From positions 209,422 to 273,421 of the forward strand of contig NZ_JAOEEA010000009.1 of NCBI RefSeq assembly GCF_029837695.1: 64,000 bases of DNA, read 5' to 3'. A model generated the notes under the pieces. That model searched no databases. It was not told where the DNA came from and was given only the letters and a program-made list of their open reading frames with translations. Position numbers and translations under genes: made by a program. The stretch comes from Pseudomonas sp. GD04019 (GTDB lineage: Bacteria > Pseudomonadota > Gammaproteobacteria > Pseudomonadales > Pseudomonadaceae). This document shows positions 1 to 8,537 of this stretch, piece by piece. Every line of letters starts with the position of its first letter. Position 1 is the stretch's first letter.

Positions 1-471
1 CAGGCTCTGCCGGTGGTGAGCATGGCAGAGGGCGATGGCCAGGGCGTCGGAGGCGTCGATCTGCGGTTTCTGCGTCAGCTTGAGCAGGTGCATCACCATC
101 ATCATCACCTGCTGCTTGTCGGCGCCGCCGGTTCCGGCGATGGCCTGCTTGACCTGGCTGGCGGTGTATTCATTGACGTCCAGCCCAGCCTCGATACTGG
201 CGACTATGGCTGCGCCGCGGGCCTGGCCGAGCTTGAGCGCGGAGTCGGCGTTCTTCGCCATGAACACCTGCTCGATGCCCATGGTCACCGGGCCGTGCAG
301 GCGAATCACCTCGCTGACACCGCGAAATACCACCTGCAGGCGCTCGGCGAGTGAGCCATCACCCGTACGGATACAACCGGAGGCGACGTACTCGCAGCCG
401 CGCCCGGTATCGCGCACCACACCGTAGCCGGTGATGCGTGAGCCGGGGTCGATGCCAAGGATCAGGGTCAT
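1..471 (-). CDS. ruvC: Holliday junction endonuclease RuvC (5' part, runs off window)
   Basis: RuvC resolves Holliday junctions together with RuvAB during recombinational repair. The visible 157 codons begin [17 protein letters not shown], which carries the first catalytic Asp (D8). The family's GIEQVF segment (catalytic Glu) and the late [12 protein letters not shown] segment (catalytic Asp pair) are also present. RuvC is usually about 174 residues, so only the C-terminal tail is missing. The ATG at 469-471 matches the family N-terminus. The gene lies downstream of yebC on the same strand but behind a terminator hairpin, so it probably has its own promoter in the 135-base gap. Confidence 0.96.
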   Translation of the reverse strand, partial: MTLILGIDPGSRITGYGVVRDTGRGCEYVASGCIRTGDGSLAERLQVVFRGVSEVIRLHGPVTMGIEQVFMAKNADSALKLGQARGAAIVASIEAGLDVNEYTASQVKQAIAGTGGADKQQVMMMVMHLLKLTQKPQIDASDALAIALCHAHHRQSL

Positions 472-551
472 GCAGCGTTGCGCTCCGCGAGCCGGCCGAG
501 CCGACACACTGTCTATTTATCCAGCCGCGAGTATACGGAGCGGCGCACATA

Positions 552-590
552 TAAAAAAGCCGGAAGCGCGCGAGGCGACTTCCGGCTTTG
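552..590 (-). terminator. Rho-independent terminator after yebC
   Basis: An 11-bp stem (556-566 pairs with 579-589) encloses a 12-base loop. Read on the minus strand it is followed by a run of six T. It lies just beyond the yebC stop and separates yebC from ruvC. Confidence 0.8.
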
Positions 591-605
591 GCCGATGGAT
601 CGAAA

Positions 606-1355
606 TCAGTCCAACTGCTCCATGATCTCGTCGGAGATTTCCGCGTTGTGGTAGACGTTCTGCACGTCGTCCAAGTCCTCGAGCATGTCGATAAGCTTGA
701 GCACCTTCTTGGCGGTCTCCAGGTCAGCGATCGGCGCCATGGTCGAGGGAATCATCGCCACCTCGGCCTCCTCGCCCTTGAAGCCCGCAGCGGTCAGCGC
801 CTCGTTGACCGCGAGGAAGTCGGAGAAGCTGGTTGACACCATGGCCGAACCGTCCTCCCCCATCTCGACATCGTCGGCGCCGGCCTCCAGGGCCGCCTCC
901 ATCAACGCATCCTCGCTCACGCCCGGGGCGAAGCTGATCTGCCCCTTGCGCTCGAACATGTAGGCCACCGAACCGTCGGTGCCGAGGTTGCCGCCGCACT
1001 TGGTGAAGGCGTGGCGCACGTCGGCGGCGGTGCGATTGCGGTTGTCGGTCATGGCCTCGACGATGATCGCCACGCCACTGGGCGCGTAACCCTCGTAGCT
1101 CAGCTCGATCATGTTGTCGGCTTCGGTGTTGCCGGCGCCGCGGGCGATGGCACGGTCGATCACGTCACGCGACATATTGGCCGTAAGAGCTTTATCGACC
1201 GCCAGGCGCAGGCGCGGGTTGTCCGCCGGCACGCCACCGCCATGCTTGGCGGCCACGGTCAGCTCACGAATCAGCTTGGTGAAGATCTTGCCGCGCTTGG
1301 CGTCCTGGCGACCCTTGCGGTGCTTGATGTTGGCCCATTTGGAATGACCGGCCAT
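606..1355 (-). CDS. yebC: YebC/PmpR-family transcriptional regulator
   Basis: The 249-residue product begins [20 protein letters not shown], the hallmark N-terminus of the YebC/PmpR (TACO1) family, and spans the usual family length. In P. aeruginosa the orthologue PmpR represses the quinolone signal regulator pqsR. Other bacterial and mitochondrial members have been reported to help ribosomes through proline-rich stretches, so a role in translation is also possible. It sits between aspS (77 bases upstream on the same strand) and ruvC, as in other gammaproteobacteria. The name is secure; which of the two functions applies here cannot be read from the sequence. Confidence 0.95.
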   Translation of the reverse strand: MAGHSKWANIKHRKGRQDAKRGKIFTKLIRELTVAAKHGGGVPADNPRLRLAVDKALTANMSRDVIDRAIARGAGNTEADNMIELSYEGYAPSGVAIIVEAMTDNRNRTAADVRHAFTKCGGNLGTDGSVAYMFERKGQISFAPGVSEDALMEAALEAGADDVEMGEDGSAMVSTSFSDFLAVNEALTAAGFKGEEAEVAMIPSTMAPIADLETAKKVLKLIDMLEDLDDVQNVYHNAEISDEIMEQLD

Positions 1356-1397
1356 AACTCACTCCGTTTCTTTCGGTTTTGTAGTGCCTGAAATGCA

Positions 1398-1421
1398 AGG
1401 AGCCTGGCATGCCAGGCTCCT
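1398..1421. other. Perfect 24-nt palindrome between aspS and yebC
   Basis: The first arm AGGAGCCTGGCA is followed directly by its exact reverse complement. It fills much of the 77-base aspS-yebC spacer. No long T-run follows on either strand, so it is not a classic terminator. It could act in transcript processing or stability, or partly attenuate yebC transcription. Confidence 0.6.
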
Positions 1422-1432
1422 GTTGCTACCGC

Positions 1433-3208
1433 TTACTCAGCCTTGGGTTGTTCGCGCAGGCGGATATGCAGCTCGCGCAGCGCCTTGGCATCGACGATGC
1501 CCGGGGCCTGGGTCATGACGCAGGCCGCGCTCTGGGTTTTCGGGAAGGCGATCACTTCACGAATCGAGCTGGCGCCGGTCATCAGCATCACCAGGCGATC
1601 CAGGCCGAAGGCCAGGCCACCATGGGGCGGAGCACCGAACTTCAGGGCGTCGAGCAGGAAGCCGAACTTCTCCTGCTGCTCGTCTTCGCTGATGCCGAGC
1701 ACGCGGAACACGGTCTGCTGCATGGCCTTGTCGTGGATACGGATCGAACCGCCACCCAACTCGGTACCGTTGAGCACCATGTCGTAGGCACGGGACAGGG
1801 CCGCGGCCGGGTTGGCCTCCAGCTCTTCCGGGGTGCACTTCGGCGCGGTAAACGGGTGGTGCATGGCGGTCAGGCTGCCATCGTCGTTTTCCTCGAACAT
1901 CGGGAAGTCGACGACCCACAGCGGCGCCCACTCGCAGGTGAGCAGGTTGAGGTCGTGGCCGACCTTGATGCGCAGCGCGCCAAGAGCATCGCAGACGATC
2001 TTGGCCTTGTCGGCGCCGAAGAACACGATGTCGCCATCGACGGCGCCAACGCGGTCGAGGATGACCTTGAGGTTGTCTTCCGGGATGAACTTGACGATCG
2101 GCGACTGCAGGCCCTCGACGCCCTTGGCGCGCTCGTTGACCTTGATGTAGGCCAGGCCCTTGGCGCCGTAGTTGCCGACGAACTTGGTGTAGTCGTCGAT
2201 CTGGCTACGCGGCATGGAAGCAGCACCCGGCACGCGCAGGGCAGCGACGCGGCCCTTCGGATCGTTGGCCGGGCCGGAGAACACCTTGAACTCGACGCCC
2301 TGCAGCTGATCGGCGACGTCTACCAGCTCCAGCGGAATACGCAGGTCCGGCTTGTCGGAACCGAAGCGACGCATGGCTTCGGCCAGAGTCATGTGCGGCA
2401 GCTCGCCGAATTCCAGGCCCAGCACTTCCTTGAACAGGTTGCGGATCATGGTCTCGGTGATGCCCATGATGTCGCTTTCATCGAGGAAGCTGGTCTCGAT
2501 GTCGATCTGCGTGAATTCCGGCTGACGGTCGGCACGCAGGTCTTCGTCGCGGAAGCACTTGGCGATCTGGTAGTAGCGGTCGAAGCCGGCCACCATCAGC
2601 AGCTGCTTGAACAGTTGCGGCGACTGAGGCAGGGCGAAGAAGCTGCCGGCGTGGGTGCGACTTGGCACCAGGTAGTCGCGCGCGCCTTCCGGAGTGGCAC
2701 GGGTCAGGATCGGGGTTTCGACGTCGAGGAAGCCGTTGTCGTCGAGGTAGCGGCGGATGCTGCTGGTGATGCGCGAACGCAGCTTCAGCTTCTCGGCCAT
2801 TTCCGGACGACGCAGGTCGATGAAGCGATAGCGCAGGCGGGTTTCCTCGCCCACGTCGGTGTATTCGTTGAGCGGGAACGGCGGGGTTTCCGCCTCGTTG
2901 AGCACCTGCAGCTCGTAGCCCAGCACCTCGATGGCACCGGACGCCATGTTGGCGTTGCGCGCGCCCTCGGGACGCAGACGCACCTTGCCGGTGATCTTCA
3001 CCACGTATTCGCTGCGGACGCGGTCGGCTTTGGCGAAGGTCTCGGCACGATCCGGGTCGAATACCACCTGGGCCAGGCCTTCACGGTCGCGGATGTCGAG
3101 GAAGATCACACCACCATGGTCGCGACGGCGGTGAACCCAGCCGCAAAGGGTGATTTCCTGGCCGTCCAGGCTCTCGTTCAACTGGCCGCAATAGTGGCTG
3201 CGCATCAT
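1433..3208 (-). CDS. aspS: Aspartate--tRNA ligase
   Basis: This is a class IIb aminoacyl-tRNA synthetase of 591 residues, the length usual in pseudomonads. The N-terminal OB-fold anticodon-binding domain starts [16 protein letters not shown]. Class II motif 2 ([18 protein letters not shown]) lies in the catalytic core. The bacterial GAD insertion occupies the middle, and motif 3 ([14 protein letters not shown]) is near the C-terminus. An open frame continues 19 codons upstream to 3265, but the conserved N-terminus begins at the ATG at 3206-3208. Pseudomonad AspRS is commonly of the non-discriminating type that also charges tRNA-Asn. I did not check for gatCAB, which lies outside the window. 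Confidence 0.97.
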   Translation of the reverse strand: MMRSHYCGQLNESLDGQEITLCGWVHRRRDHGGVIFLDIRDREGLAQVVFDPDRAETFAKADRVRSEYVVKITGKVRLRPEGARNANMASGAIEVLGYELQVLNEAETPPFPLNEYTDVGEETRLRYRFIDLRRPEMAEKLKLRSRITSSIRRYLDDNGFLDVETPILTRATPEGARDYLVPSRTHAGSFFALPQSPQLFKQLLMVAGFDRYYQIAKCFRDEDLRADRQPEFTQIDIETSFLDESDIMGITETMIRNLFKEVLGLEFGELPHMTLAEAMRRFGSDKPDLRIPLELVDVADQLQGVEFKVFSGPANDPKGRVAALRVPGAASMPRSQIDDYTKFVGNYGAKGLAYIKVNERAKGVEGLQSPIVKFIPEDNLKVILDRVGAVDGDIVFFGADKAKIVCDALGALRIKVGHDLNLLTCEWAPLWVVDFPMFEENDDGSLTAMHHPFTAPKCTPEELEANPAAALSRAYDMVLNGTELGGGSIRIHDKAMQQTVFRVLGISEDEQQEKFGFLLDALKFGAPPHGGLAFGLDRLVMLMTGASSIREVIAFPKTQSAACVMTQAPGIVDAKALRELHIRLREQPKAE

Positions 3209-3469
3209 GGTCGTGGTTCGCTTCTCTAGATCAGTCTTGAATTCGTACCCGGCCGGCCCGGGCATGTTTCCGCCGGATAGCGGCGGACATTTTCTTCAAT
3301 TCGGAGGGGAAACCGCAGGAAAACGCGATCAAAGGCGCTACAGCGCCGCGATCGATGCGCTTCCGCATCCGGAGACAAGGGGCGCGATTATATAGGGTTA
3401 ATCGCCCCCTTGCAGCCCACCGCCCGCGGCCTTTCTATACTGAGAGTCCAGCCCAGCGGAGACCGCCCC

Positions 3470-4582
3470 ATGGCCTTAGCCCGCCCCGCCGATGTTCCCA
3501 GTGATCTGCTGGAGGAATTTCGCCTCGATACCGCCGATCACCTGCCGCGCTGCGAGCAGCTGTTGATCGAACTGGAACGCCACCCACAGGACGGTACGCG
3601 CCTGCGCGAACTGTTTCGCCTGGTGCACACCATTAAGGGCAGTCTCGGCCTGGTGGAGCTGAACCACCTGCTTCCGCTGCCGCAGGCCATGGAGGATGTG
3701 CTCGACCGTCTGCGTGAAGGCAGCCTGCAATTCGACAGTCTGCTCGGCGACATCCTGCTGCTCAGTCTGGACCAGCTGCGCAACCTGATCGAGGCCGCCC
3801 TGGGCCGGGCTGCGAACCCTGATCCGGGGCAGATCGCCAGCCAGTGCCAGGCCCTCCAGGCCCTGGCCGCCGCTCCCGCGTCGCGGCAGACCGAGATTCG
3901 CCGCACACTGCTGCAGCACCTGGCACCGGAGACCCGCCTGCAGCCGGTCGAAGTTGGCCACGGGCAGATTCCGCAACTGCTCGCCGACTACGGAATAGAA
4001 GTAGACGCCGACCTGCTGTTCTTCATCGAGCTGATGACCACCAGCGAGCACCGCTCGCCATTCTGGCACGGCCGCGGACTGCGCCTGCTCGACCTGGCGC
4101 TGGGCATGAACGAGGTTGCCGACCGGCCGGTGGAGCCCGCACAACTGGCTGCGGCGGTATGCCTGCACGACCTCGGCATGGCCTTTCTACCGCTCGACCT
4201 GCTGCACAAGGAAAGCGAGCTGAGCCGCGAGGAGCGGCGGCAGATGCAATCCCACCCACGCCAGGCCTGCGAGCTGCTCAAGCGCATGCCGGCCTGGAAC
4301 ACGGCGAGCGAGATCATCCTGCAGCATCAGGAGCATGCCGACGGCAGCGGCTACCCCAAAGGCCTGCGCGAGACGGAAATCCACCCCGGCGCCCTGCTGC
4401 TGAACATCGCCGACACCTTCGACGCCCGCACCCACGAGCGCGCCCACCAGACCATGAGCAAGCGCCCGCGCCTGCGCGCCATCCTGGAGATCAACAACCT
4501 GTCGGGCATGCAGTTCAGCGGCTACTGGGTCGAAGTATTCAACCGCACCCTGCAACTGCATCCGGAACTAGCACACCGGTAA
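3470..4582 (+). CDS. Hpt domain / HD-GYP-like hybrid signalling protein
   Basis: The 370-residue soluble protein has two recognisable parts. Residues about 8-110 form a histidine phosphotransfer (Hpt) domain with the motif VHTIKGSLG; the phosphorylatable His is H53. Residues about 180-365 resemble HD-GYP c-di-GMP phosphodiesterases, with HD at 233-234 and HADGSGYPKGL near 289-299. The usual HDxGK lysine is Met (HDLGM) and the HHE triplet is HQE, so metal binding and catalysis may be weakened. No receiver or kinase domain is attached, so a partner kinase must act in trans. The ATG at 3470 has GGAG upstream; an earlier in-frame start at 3410 lacks one. It diverges from aspS. Confidence 0.8.
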   Translation: MALARPADVPSDLLEEFRLDTADHLPRCEQLLIELERHPQDGTRLRELFRLVHTIKGSLGLVELNHLLPLPQAMEDVLDRLREGSLQFDSLLGDILLLSLDQLRNLIEAALGRAANPDPGQIASQCQALQALAAAPASRQTEIRRTLLQHLAPETRLQPVEVGHGQIPQLLADYGIEVDADLLFFIELMTTSEHRSPFWHGRGLRLLDLALGMNEVADRPVEPAQLAAAVCLHDLGMAFLPLDLLHKESELSREERRQMQSHPRQACELLKRMPAWNTASEIILQHQEHADGSGYPKGLRETEIHPGALLLNIADTFDARTHERAHQTMSKRPRLRAILEINNLSGMQFSGYWVEVFNRTLQLHPELAHR

Positions 4583-4722
4583 CAGACGGAACCGCCAGCG
4601 CGCTCATAGTCTCCAAGCATCGCCTTCATTGACATAGAACGGACGGGCAAACGCGGCCCCTGTGATAGGCTCGGAACCATCACGGGGAACGTCTACCCCG
4701 GCCACCTGAGAGGAGTAAAGGT

Positions 4723-5193
4723 ATGGAAATCAATATTGGCATCGCCGAACAGGACCGCGCCGCTATCGCCGAAGGACTGTCGCGCCTGCTGGCGGACACC
4801 TACACCCTGTATCTGAAGACCCACAACTTCCACTGGAACGTCACCGGCCCGATGTTCAACACCCTGCACCTGATGTTCGAGGCGCAGTACACCGAACTGG
4901 CACTGGCCGTGGACTCCATCGCCGAACGTATCCGCGCCCTCGGCTTCCCGGCGCCCGGCACTTACGCCGCCTATGCCCGCCTGTCCTCGATAAAAGAAGA
5001 GGAAGGCGTGCCGAGCGCCGAGGACATGATCAAGCTGCTGGTCCAGGGCCAGGAAGCGGTGGTGCGCACCGCCCGCGGCATCTTCCCGCTGCTGGACAAG
5101 GTCAGCGACGAGCCAACCGCAGACCTGCTGACCCAGCGCATGCAGGTGCACGAAAAAACCGCCTGGATGCTGCGCAGCCTGCTGGCCGCCTGA
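4723..5193 (+). CDS. dps: Dps-family DNA-binding ferritin-like protein
   Basis: This 156-residue Dps/miniferritin carries the family ferroxidase signature: [11 protein letters not shown] in the first helix and the later [11 protein letters not shown] segment, which supplies Asp and Glu ligands across the dimer interface. Dps dodecamers oxidise ferrous iron with peroxide, store iron, and protect DNA under starvation or oxidative stress. A purine-rich GAGAGGAGT Shine-Dalgarno precedes the ATG. A terminator follows, so it is probably monocistronic. Its place next to aspS matches P. aeruginosa PA0962. Confidence 0.93.
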   Translation: MEINIGIAEQDRAAIAEGLSRLLADTYTLYLKTHNFHWNVTGPMFNTLHLMFEAQYTELALAVDSIAERIRALGFPAPGTYAAYARLSSIKEEEGVPSAEDMIKLLVQGQEAVVRTARGIFPLLDKVSDEPTADLLTQRMQVHEKTAWMLRSLLAA

Positions 5194-5204
5194 TCGCCCA
5201 TACG

Positions 5205-5236
5205 CAAAAAAGGCCCGGCTAGACCGGGCCTTTTGC
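5205..5236 (+). terminator. Rho-independent terminator after dps
   Basis: The hairpin arms AAAAGGCCCGG and CCGGGCCTTTT enclose a short CTAGA-type loop. T-rich on the plus strand and mirrored by an A-run on the other side, it could work in both directions. Confidence 0.85.
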
Positions 5237-5295
5237 TAGGCGAAGCGCCCACAGCTACTCTATCCTTTGCCTTTCCCCATACCCCAGTGACGCGC

Positions 5296-6363
5296 ATGAG
5301 CCAGCAGCCGAAAGCCCCCTCCATTCTCGAGCTTTACCCCGAAGAGACTCGCGAGGCCGCCGATCTGCTCAAGCAGGCCGTGCCACACATGGTGCGTCAC
5401 GACATTCCGCCGAACCCGGTGCACTACGCACTCTGGTACAGCTACTGCAAAGGCTCCGACCCCGAGCTGAACCGACGGCTGGAAAAGGCCATCAAGGACT
5501 TCTCCAGCTTTCCGCCCGAGACGGCGGTCAAGCTGTTCCGCGACTTCATCATCCGCGGTGAACTGGAAGACGCCCGCGCCGGCCAGCATCAGGTTATCGA
5601 ACTGGTGGACGATATCGAGGGTGACGTGCAGCGCAGCGTCAGCGGCAGCCAGCACTATCAGGCCAGCCTGTCCCAGGGACTTGCGGCCCTGCAGGAGCCG
5701 ATAGTCGACGACCTGCCCAGCGTGCTCAACGAACTGCAGCTGAGCACCCAACAGATGCAGGACCAGCAGGAAAAATTCCTCTACCGCCTGCGCTCGGCCC
5801 AGGCCGAAATCCAGAATCTGCGCGGTCAGTTGGAGCGCGCCCAGGCCGCCGCGACTCTGGACAGCCTGACCCATGTTTTCAATCGCCACGCCTTCACCCG
5901 TCTGCTGGAACAGGCCCTGGCCGGAGACATCAAGGGCCTGGCCCTGGTCATGCTGGATATCGACCACTTCAAGCAGTTCAACGACCAGTACGGACATCCT
6001 CTGGGTGATCGCGTGCTGCAGCATGTCGGTCAGTTGCTGCGCGAATTGCTGCCGGCACGCGGCGTGGCCGCACGCTATGGCGGCGAAGAGTTCTGCGTGA
6101 TCCTGCAGGACTGCTTCGACCTTGGCACCGCTGGCGACTTCGCCGAGCAGCTGCGCCTGAGGATCCAGGCCCTGCGCGTCAAGGTGCGCAGCACCGACAA
6201 GGTACTCGACACCATCACCGCCTCATTCGGCTTGGCCTTGGCCGAGATGGGCGACACCTTCGACAGCCTGGTCACCCGGGCAGACGATGCGCTCTACCAG
6301 GCCAAACGCAACGGCCGCAACCAGATCCACCCGCCCACCCCGGAAGCAGCGCTAAGCGCTTGA
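5296..6363 (+). CDS. Soluble diguanylate cyclase (GGDEF)
   Basis: The 355-residue protein has no membrane segment. Residues about 1-130 are a helical region of unknown family, followed by a coiled-coil linker (about 150-200) rich in Gln and Glu. The C-terminal GGDEF domain (about 205-350) has the active-site motif RYGGEEF, with GGEEF at 262-266, so cyclase activity (two GTP to c-di-GMP) is expected. At the position of the inhibitory RxxD site, five residues before GGEEF, the sequence reads PARG, so the usual product-feedback site is absent. The ATG at 5296 is chosen because residues upstream overlap the dps terminator. Confidence 0.88.
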   Translation: MSQQPKAPSILELYPEETREAADLLKQAVPHMVRHDIPPNPVHYALWYSYCKGSDPELNRRLEKAIKDFSSFPPETAVKLFRDFIIRGELEDARAGQHQVIELVDDIEGDVQRSVSGSQHYQASLSQGLAALQEPIVDDLPSVLNELQLSTQQMQDQQEKFLYRLRSAQAEIQNLRGQLERAQAAATLDSLTHVFNRHAFTRLLEQALAGDIKGLALVMLDIDHFKQFNDQYGHPLGDRVLQHVGQLLRELLPARGVAARYGGEEFCVILQDCFDLGTAGDFAEQLRLRIQALRVKVRSTDKVLDTITASFGLALAEMGDTFDSLVTRADDALYQAKRNGRNQIHPPTPEAALSA

Positions 6364-6500
6364 TTTGAGCCGACATCCTCTTTGCGGTTAAATACTCGCC
6401 GTGCCGCATTGCTGCGGCATAGGCGAAGCGCGTTGCCCATCCACCGGGCTTGCGACTCCGCTCCTCTGATAGCCATTTCGAACAAGCGAGTTCATTGACC

Positions 6501-7109
6501 ATGTTGAAAATCGTTCACCTGATAACAGGCGGCGGCGCCCTGCTGCTGTCCTTCGCCCCCAGCCTGCGCAGCGAAACGCTGCCCTACCTGCAACAACCCG
6601 ACGCGATCTATCTGGCACTGTTCGGCCTGACCAACCTGCTGCTGGCGCCCCTGCTGCCGGTGCGCCATGAGGGTGTCCGCAACCAGCTGCAAGCCCTGGT
6701 ATCGGCCCTGCTGGTATTCGCCAGCGTACTGCAGGCACTGATCCTGCTCGCCCCGCTGGCACAGATCGGCAATCAACCCGCCATCTCACTGAGTCTGGCC
6801 ACCCTGCTGGCTGCCGCCCTGCTGCATCTGGCCATCAATCTGGGCAAACGCAGCCCGCGAATCGCCATGCCCCGTCGCGACCTCGACGACAGCCGCGAGA
6901 CCGGCACCGTCAAGTGGTTCAACACCTCCAAGGGCTTCGGCTTCATTTCCCGCGACATCGGCGACGACATCTTCGTGCACTTCCGCGCCATTCGCGGCGA
7001 GGGCCACCGCGTCCTGGTCGAAGGTCAGCGTGTGGAGTTCTCGGTGATGCAACGCGACAAGGGCCTGCAGGCCGAAGACGTGATAGTCGCCCTGCCCGGC
7101 CAACGCTGA
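6501..7109 (+). CDS. Membrane protein with C-terminal cold-shock domain
   Basis: The 202-residue protein has about four hydrophobic segments in its first 120 residues and a complete cold-shock domain from about residue 135 to the end. The cold-shock part carries the RNP1-type motif KGFGFI and the RNP2-like motif DIFVHF, so single-stranded RNA or DNA binding is expected on the cytoplasmic side of the membrane. A cold-shock gene occupies the same place near dps in P. aeruginosa (PA0961). The start at 6501 begins [12 protein letters not shown] and is preceded by a weak purine-rich site. The substrate and role are unknown. Confidence 0.85.
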   Translation: MLKIVHLITGGGALLLSFAPSLRSETLPYLQQPDAIYLALFGLTNLLLAPLLPVRHEGVRNQLQALVSALLVFASVLQALILLAPLAQIGNQPAISLSLATLLAAALLHLAINLGKRSPRIAMPRRDLDDSRETGTVKWFNTSKGFGFISRDIGDDIFVHFRAIRGEGHRVLVEGQRVEFSVMQRDKGLQAEDVIVALPGQR

Positions 7110-7121
7110 ATAAATGCGTAT

Positions 7122-7150
7122 AAAAAAGCCCGCTGATGCGGGCTTTTTTT
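7122..7150. terminator. Bidirectional terminator between cold-shock gene and slyX
   Basis: A stem GCCCGC/GCGGGC with a short loop is flanked by six A on one side and seven T on the other. It sits between two convergent genes and fits termination in both directions. Confidence 0.88.
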
Positions 7151-7154
7151 GGGC

Positions 7155-7361
7155 TCAGTAATGAGGCGGCGGCGCATCGCCCTCGGCGATACCGAACTGG
7201 CCGACCATCTCTTCCTGGCGACGGGCCAACATGGCAACCTGCTGTTGCAGGCGCTCGATATCCCGCTGCTGCGCTACCACTACGTCATTCAGCGCCGCGA
7301 TGGTGTCGTCCTGGAAGGCCAGTCGACTCTCCAGCTCGATGACACGCTCCTCCAGCTCCAT
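7155..7361 (-). CDS. slyX: SlyX family protein
   Basis: This 68-residue, highly helical protein begins [20 protein letters not shown] and ends in GDAPPPHY, both typical of SlyX. Heptad-like repeats of Leu, Ile and Val suggest a coiled coil. The molecular function is not established in the family; the name comes from proximity to slyD in E. coli, which is not seen here. It is the second gene of a two-gene minus-strand unit with the HIT protein, three bases downstream of it. Confidence 0.92.
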   Translation of the reverse strand: MELEERVIELESRLAFQDDTIAALNDVVVAQQRDIERLQQQVAMLARRQEEMVGQFGIAEGDAPPPHY

Positions 7362-7364
7362 CGC

Positions 7365-7790
7365 TCAAGCCTCCGCAAACTGGAAATCATTGGTGAGCAC
7401 CAGACGCAGGCGCTCGCGAATCGAGGCCACCTCGCCGGCCTCATAGGCACGCGCCGGATGCCGCCCCCAGACAGGAGCTGGCCAGGCCTGATCCTCACGA
7501 CGACGCACGATCACATGCATGTGCAGCTGGCTGACCACGTTGCCCAACGTGGCGACATTCATCTTGTCGGCAACGAAGGCATCCTTGAGGGTCTCCGCCA
7601 GGCGAGTGGTTTCCAACCAGAGCTGCTGTTGATCGGCAGTATTCAGCTGGAACAGTTCACTGACCGCCTCGCGACGCGGCACCAGAATGAACCAGGGGTA
7701 ATTGGCATCGTTCATCAGCAGCAGGCGACAGAGCGGAAAATCCCCCATGACCAGGGTGTCCTGCTGTAAACGGGAATCAAGGCTGAACAT
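7365..7790 (-). CDS. HIT (histidine triad) family protein
   Basis: The 141-residue protein belongs to the HIT superfamily of nucleotide hydrolases and transferases. The triad region reads QLHMHVIVRR at 88-97. The canonical pattern is HxHxHxx, so the first His is replaced by Gln (Q88) while H90 and H92 remain. This variant is common in the proteobacterial branch of short HIT proteins. The substrate is not known. It is immediately upstream of slyX and probably cotranscribed. Confidence 0.85.
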   Translation of the reverse strand: MFSLDSRLQQDTLVMGDFPLCRLLLMNDANYPWFILVPRREAVSELFQLNTADQQQLWLETTRLAETLKDAFVADKMNVATLGNVVSQLHMHVIVRRREDQAWPAPVWGRHPARAYEAGEVASIRERLRLVLTNDFQFAEA

Positions 7791-8537
7791 CTGAGCTTCC
7801 TCCGGACCAGACCCAACGGCCGCGCAGCATAGCGGGATGGCCAGCGCAATTCATCTTCAGCGACTCGCTCACTGCGCCAAGATGATGCGCATGAACTCCC
7901 CGAGCGAACCAGATGACAGCCTAAAGTGTGGCCAAGCCTCGGCAGCAAAGAGGAGCGAGAGTTTTCCGCTCCAAAAGCGGGCACTCTCAAATCGGCAGCG
8001 CCCACAAATTGAACAAGCGCACAGGCAAAAACGTTACCGACGAGTAAATTCCACCTGCAGCAATGGCTCACGGTAACGATCGGACGCCTGCCCTATAAAG
8101 AAAATGATCCCATCGAGAGCAGGCTCGCCTGCTGTAGGGCCCATGAAAAGGGACTTGTAGCCGTGAGCCCACCCCGGAGAGAGCCAAAGAAAGAAACTTT
8201 CCATGGTTGATTAGCATTTTGTGCATGGAAGTTGCTTTAGGAGGAGCACCGTCAGCGTCGGCACGTTTCGAGCTGCCTGCAAAGCCCTAAGCGATTGGAT
8301 TTGCAGTCTTTTCAGAACAAGCCGGAGCGCGGGACTGAAGACGACAAAACCTACAAAATTGCGACGTCAAAAATGCAGATTTGCGACGCGCACAGAGAGA
8401 ACTTGTAGGGAATCAATGATATCTGTCGCCAACTTAAGTCACCGTGCTATAAGTTAGCGCCGACACAAAAAGAAAGAGCCGCCCAGAAAACAAGACAATG
8501 GGCAGCACAAATCTTCTAAACCAAAGGAGCAATCACA
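7791..8537. other. 747-base spacer upstream of the OprD-family gene
   Basis: No credible gene was found: the two short plus-strand frames here (7837-8076 and 8221-8457) are Arg/Ser-rich and lack family resemblance. The second half (about 8200-8460) is visibly poorer in GC than its neighbours. A TATAAG hexamer at 8448-8453 could be the -10 of the porin promoter, but no good -35 lies 16-18 bases upstream. It may hold a long regulated leader, an unrecognised small RNA or a decayed gene. Confidence 0.5.

Noticed and set aside
1409..3229. A 606-codon open frame on the plus strand opposite aspS
   Set aside because: It is the antisense shadow of a well-identified synthetase gene in high-GC DNA. Its translation is His/Gln/Val-rich with no family features or ribosome site.
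3209..3265. N-terminal extension of AspRS by 19 residues
   Set aside because: The conserved family N-terminus begins at MMRSHYC, and the extension has no similarity.
8221..8457. A 78-codon frame in the spacer before the porin gene
   Set aside because: Ser/Arg/Thr-rich composition, no family resemblance, and no usable ribosome site.
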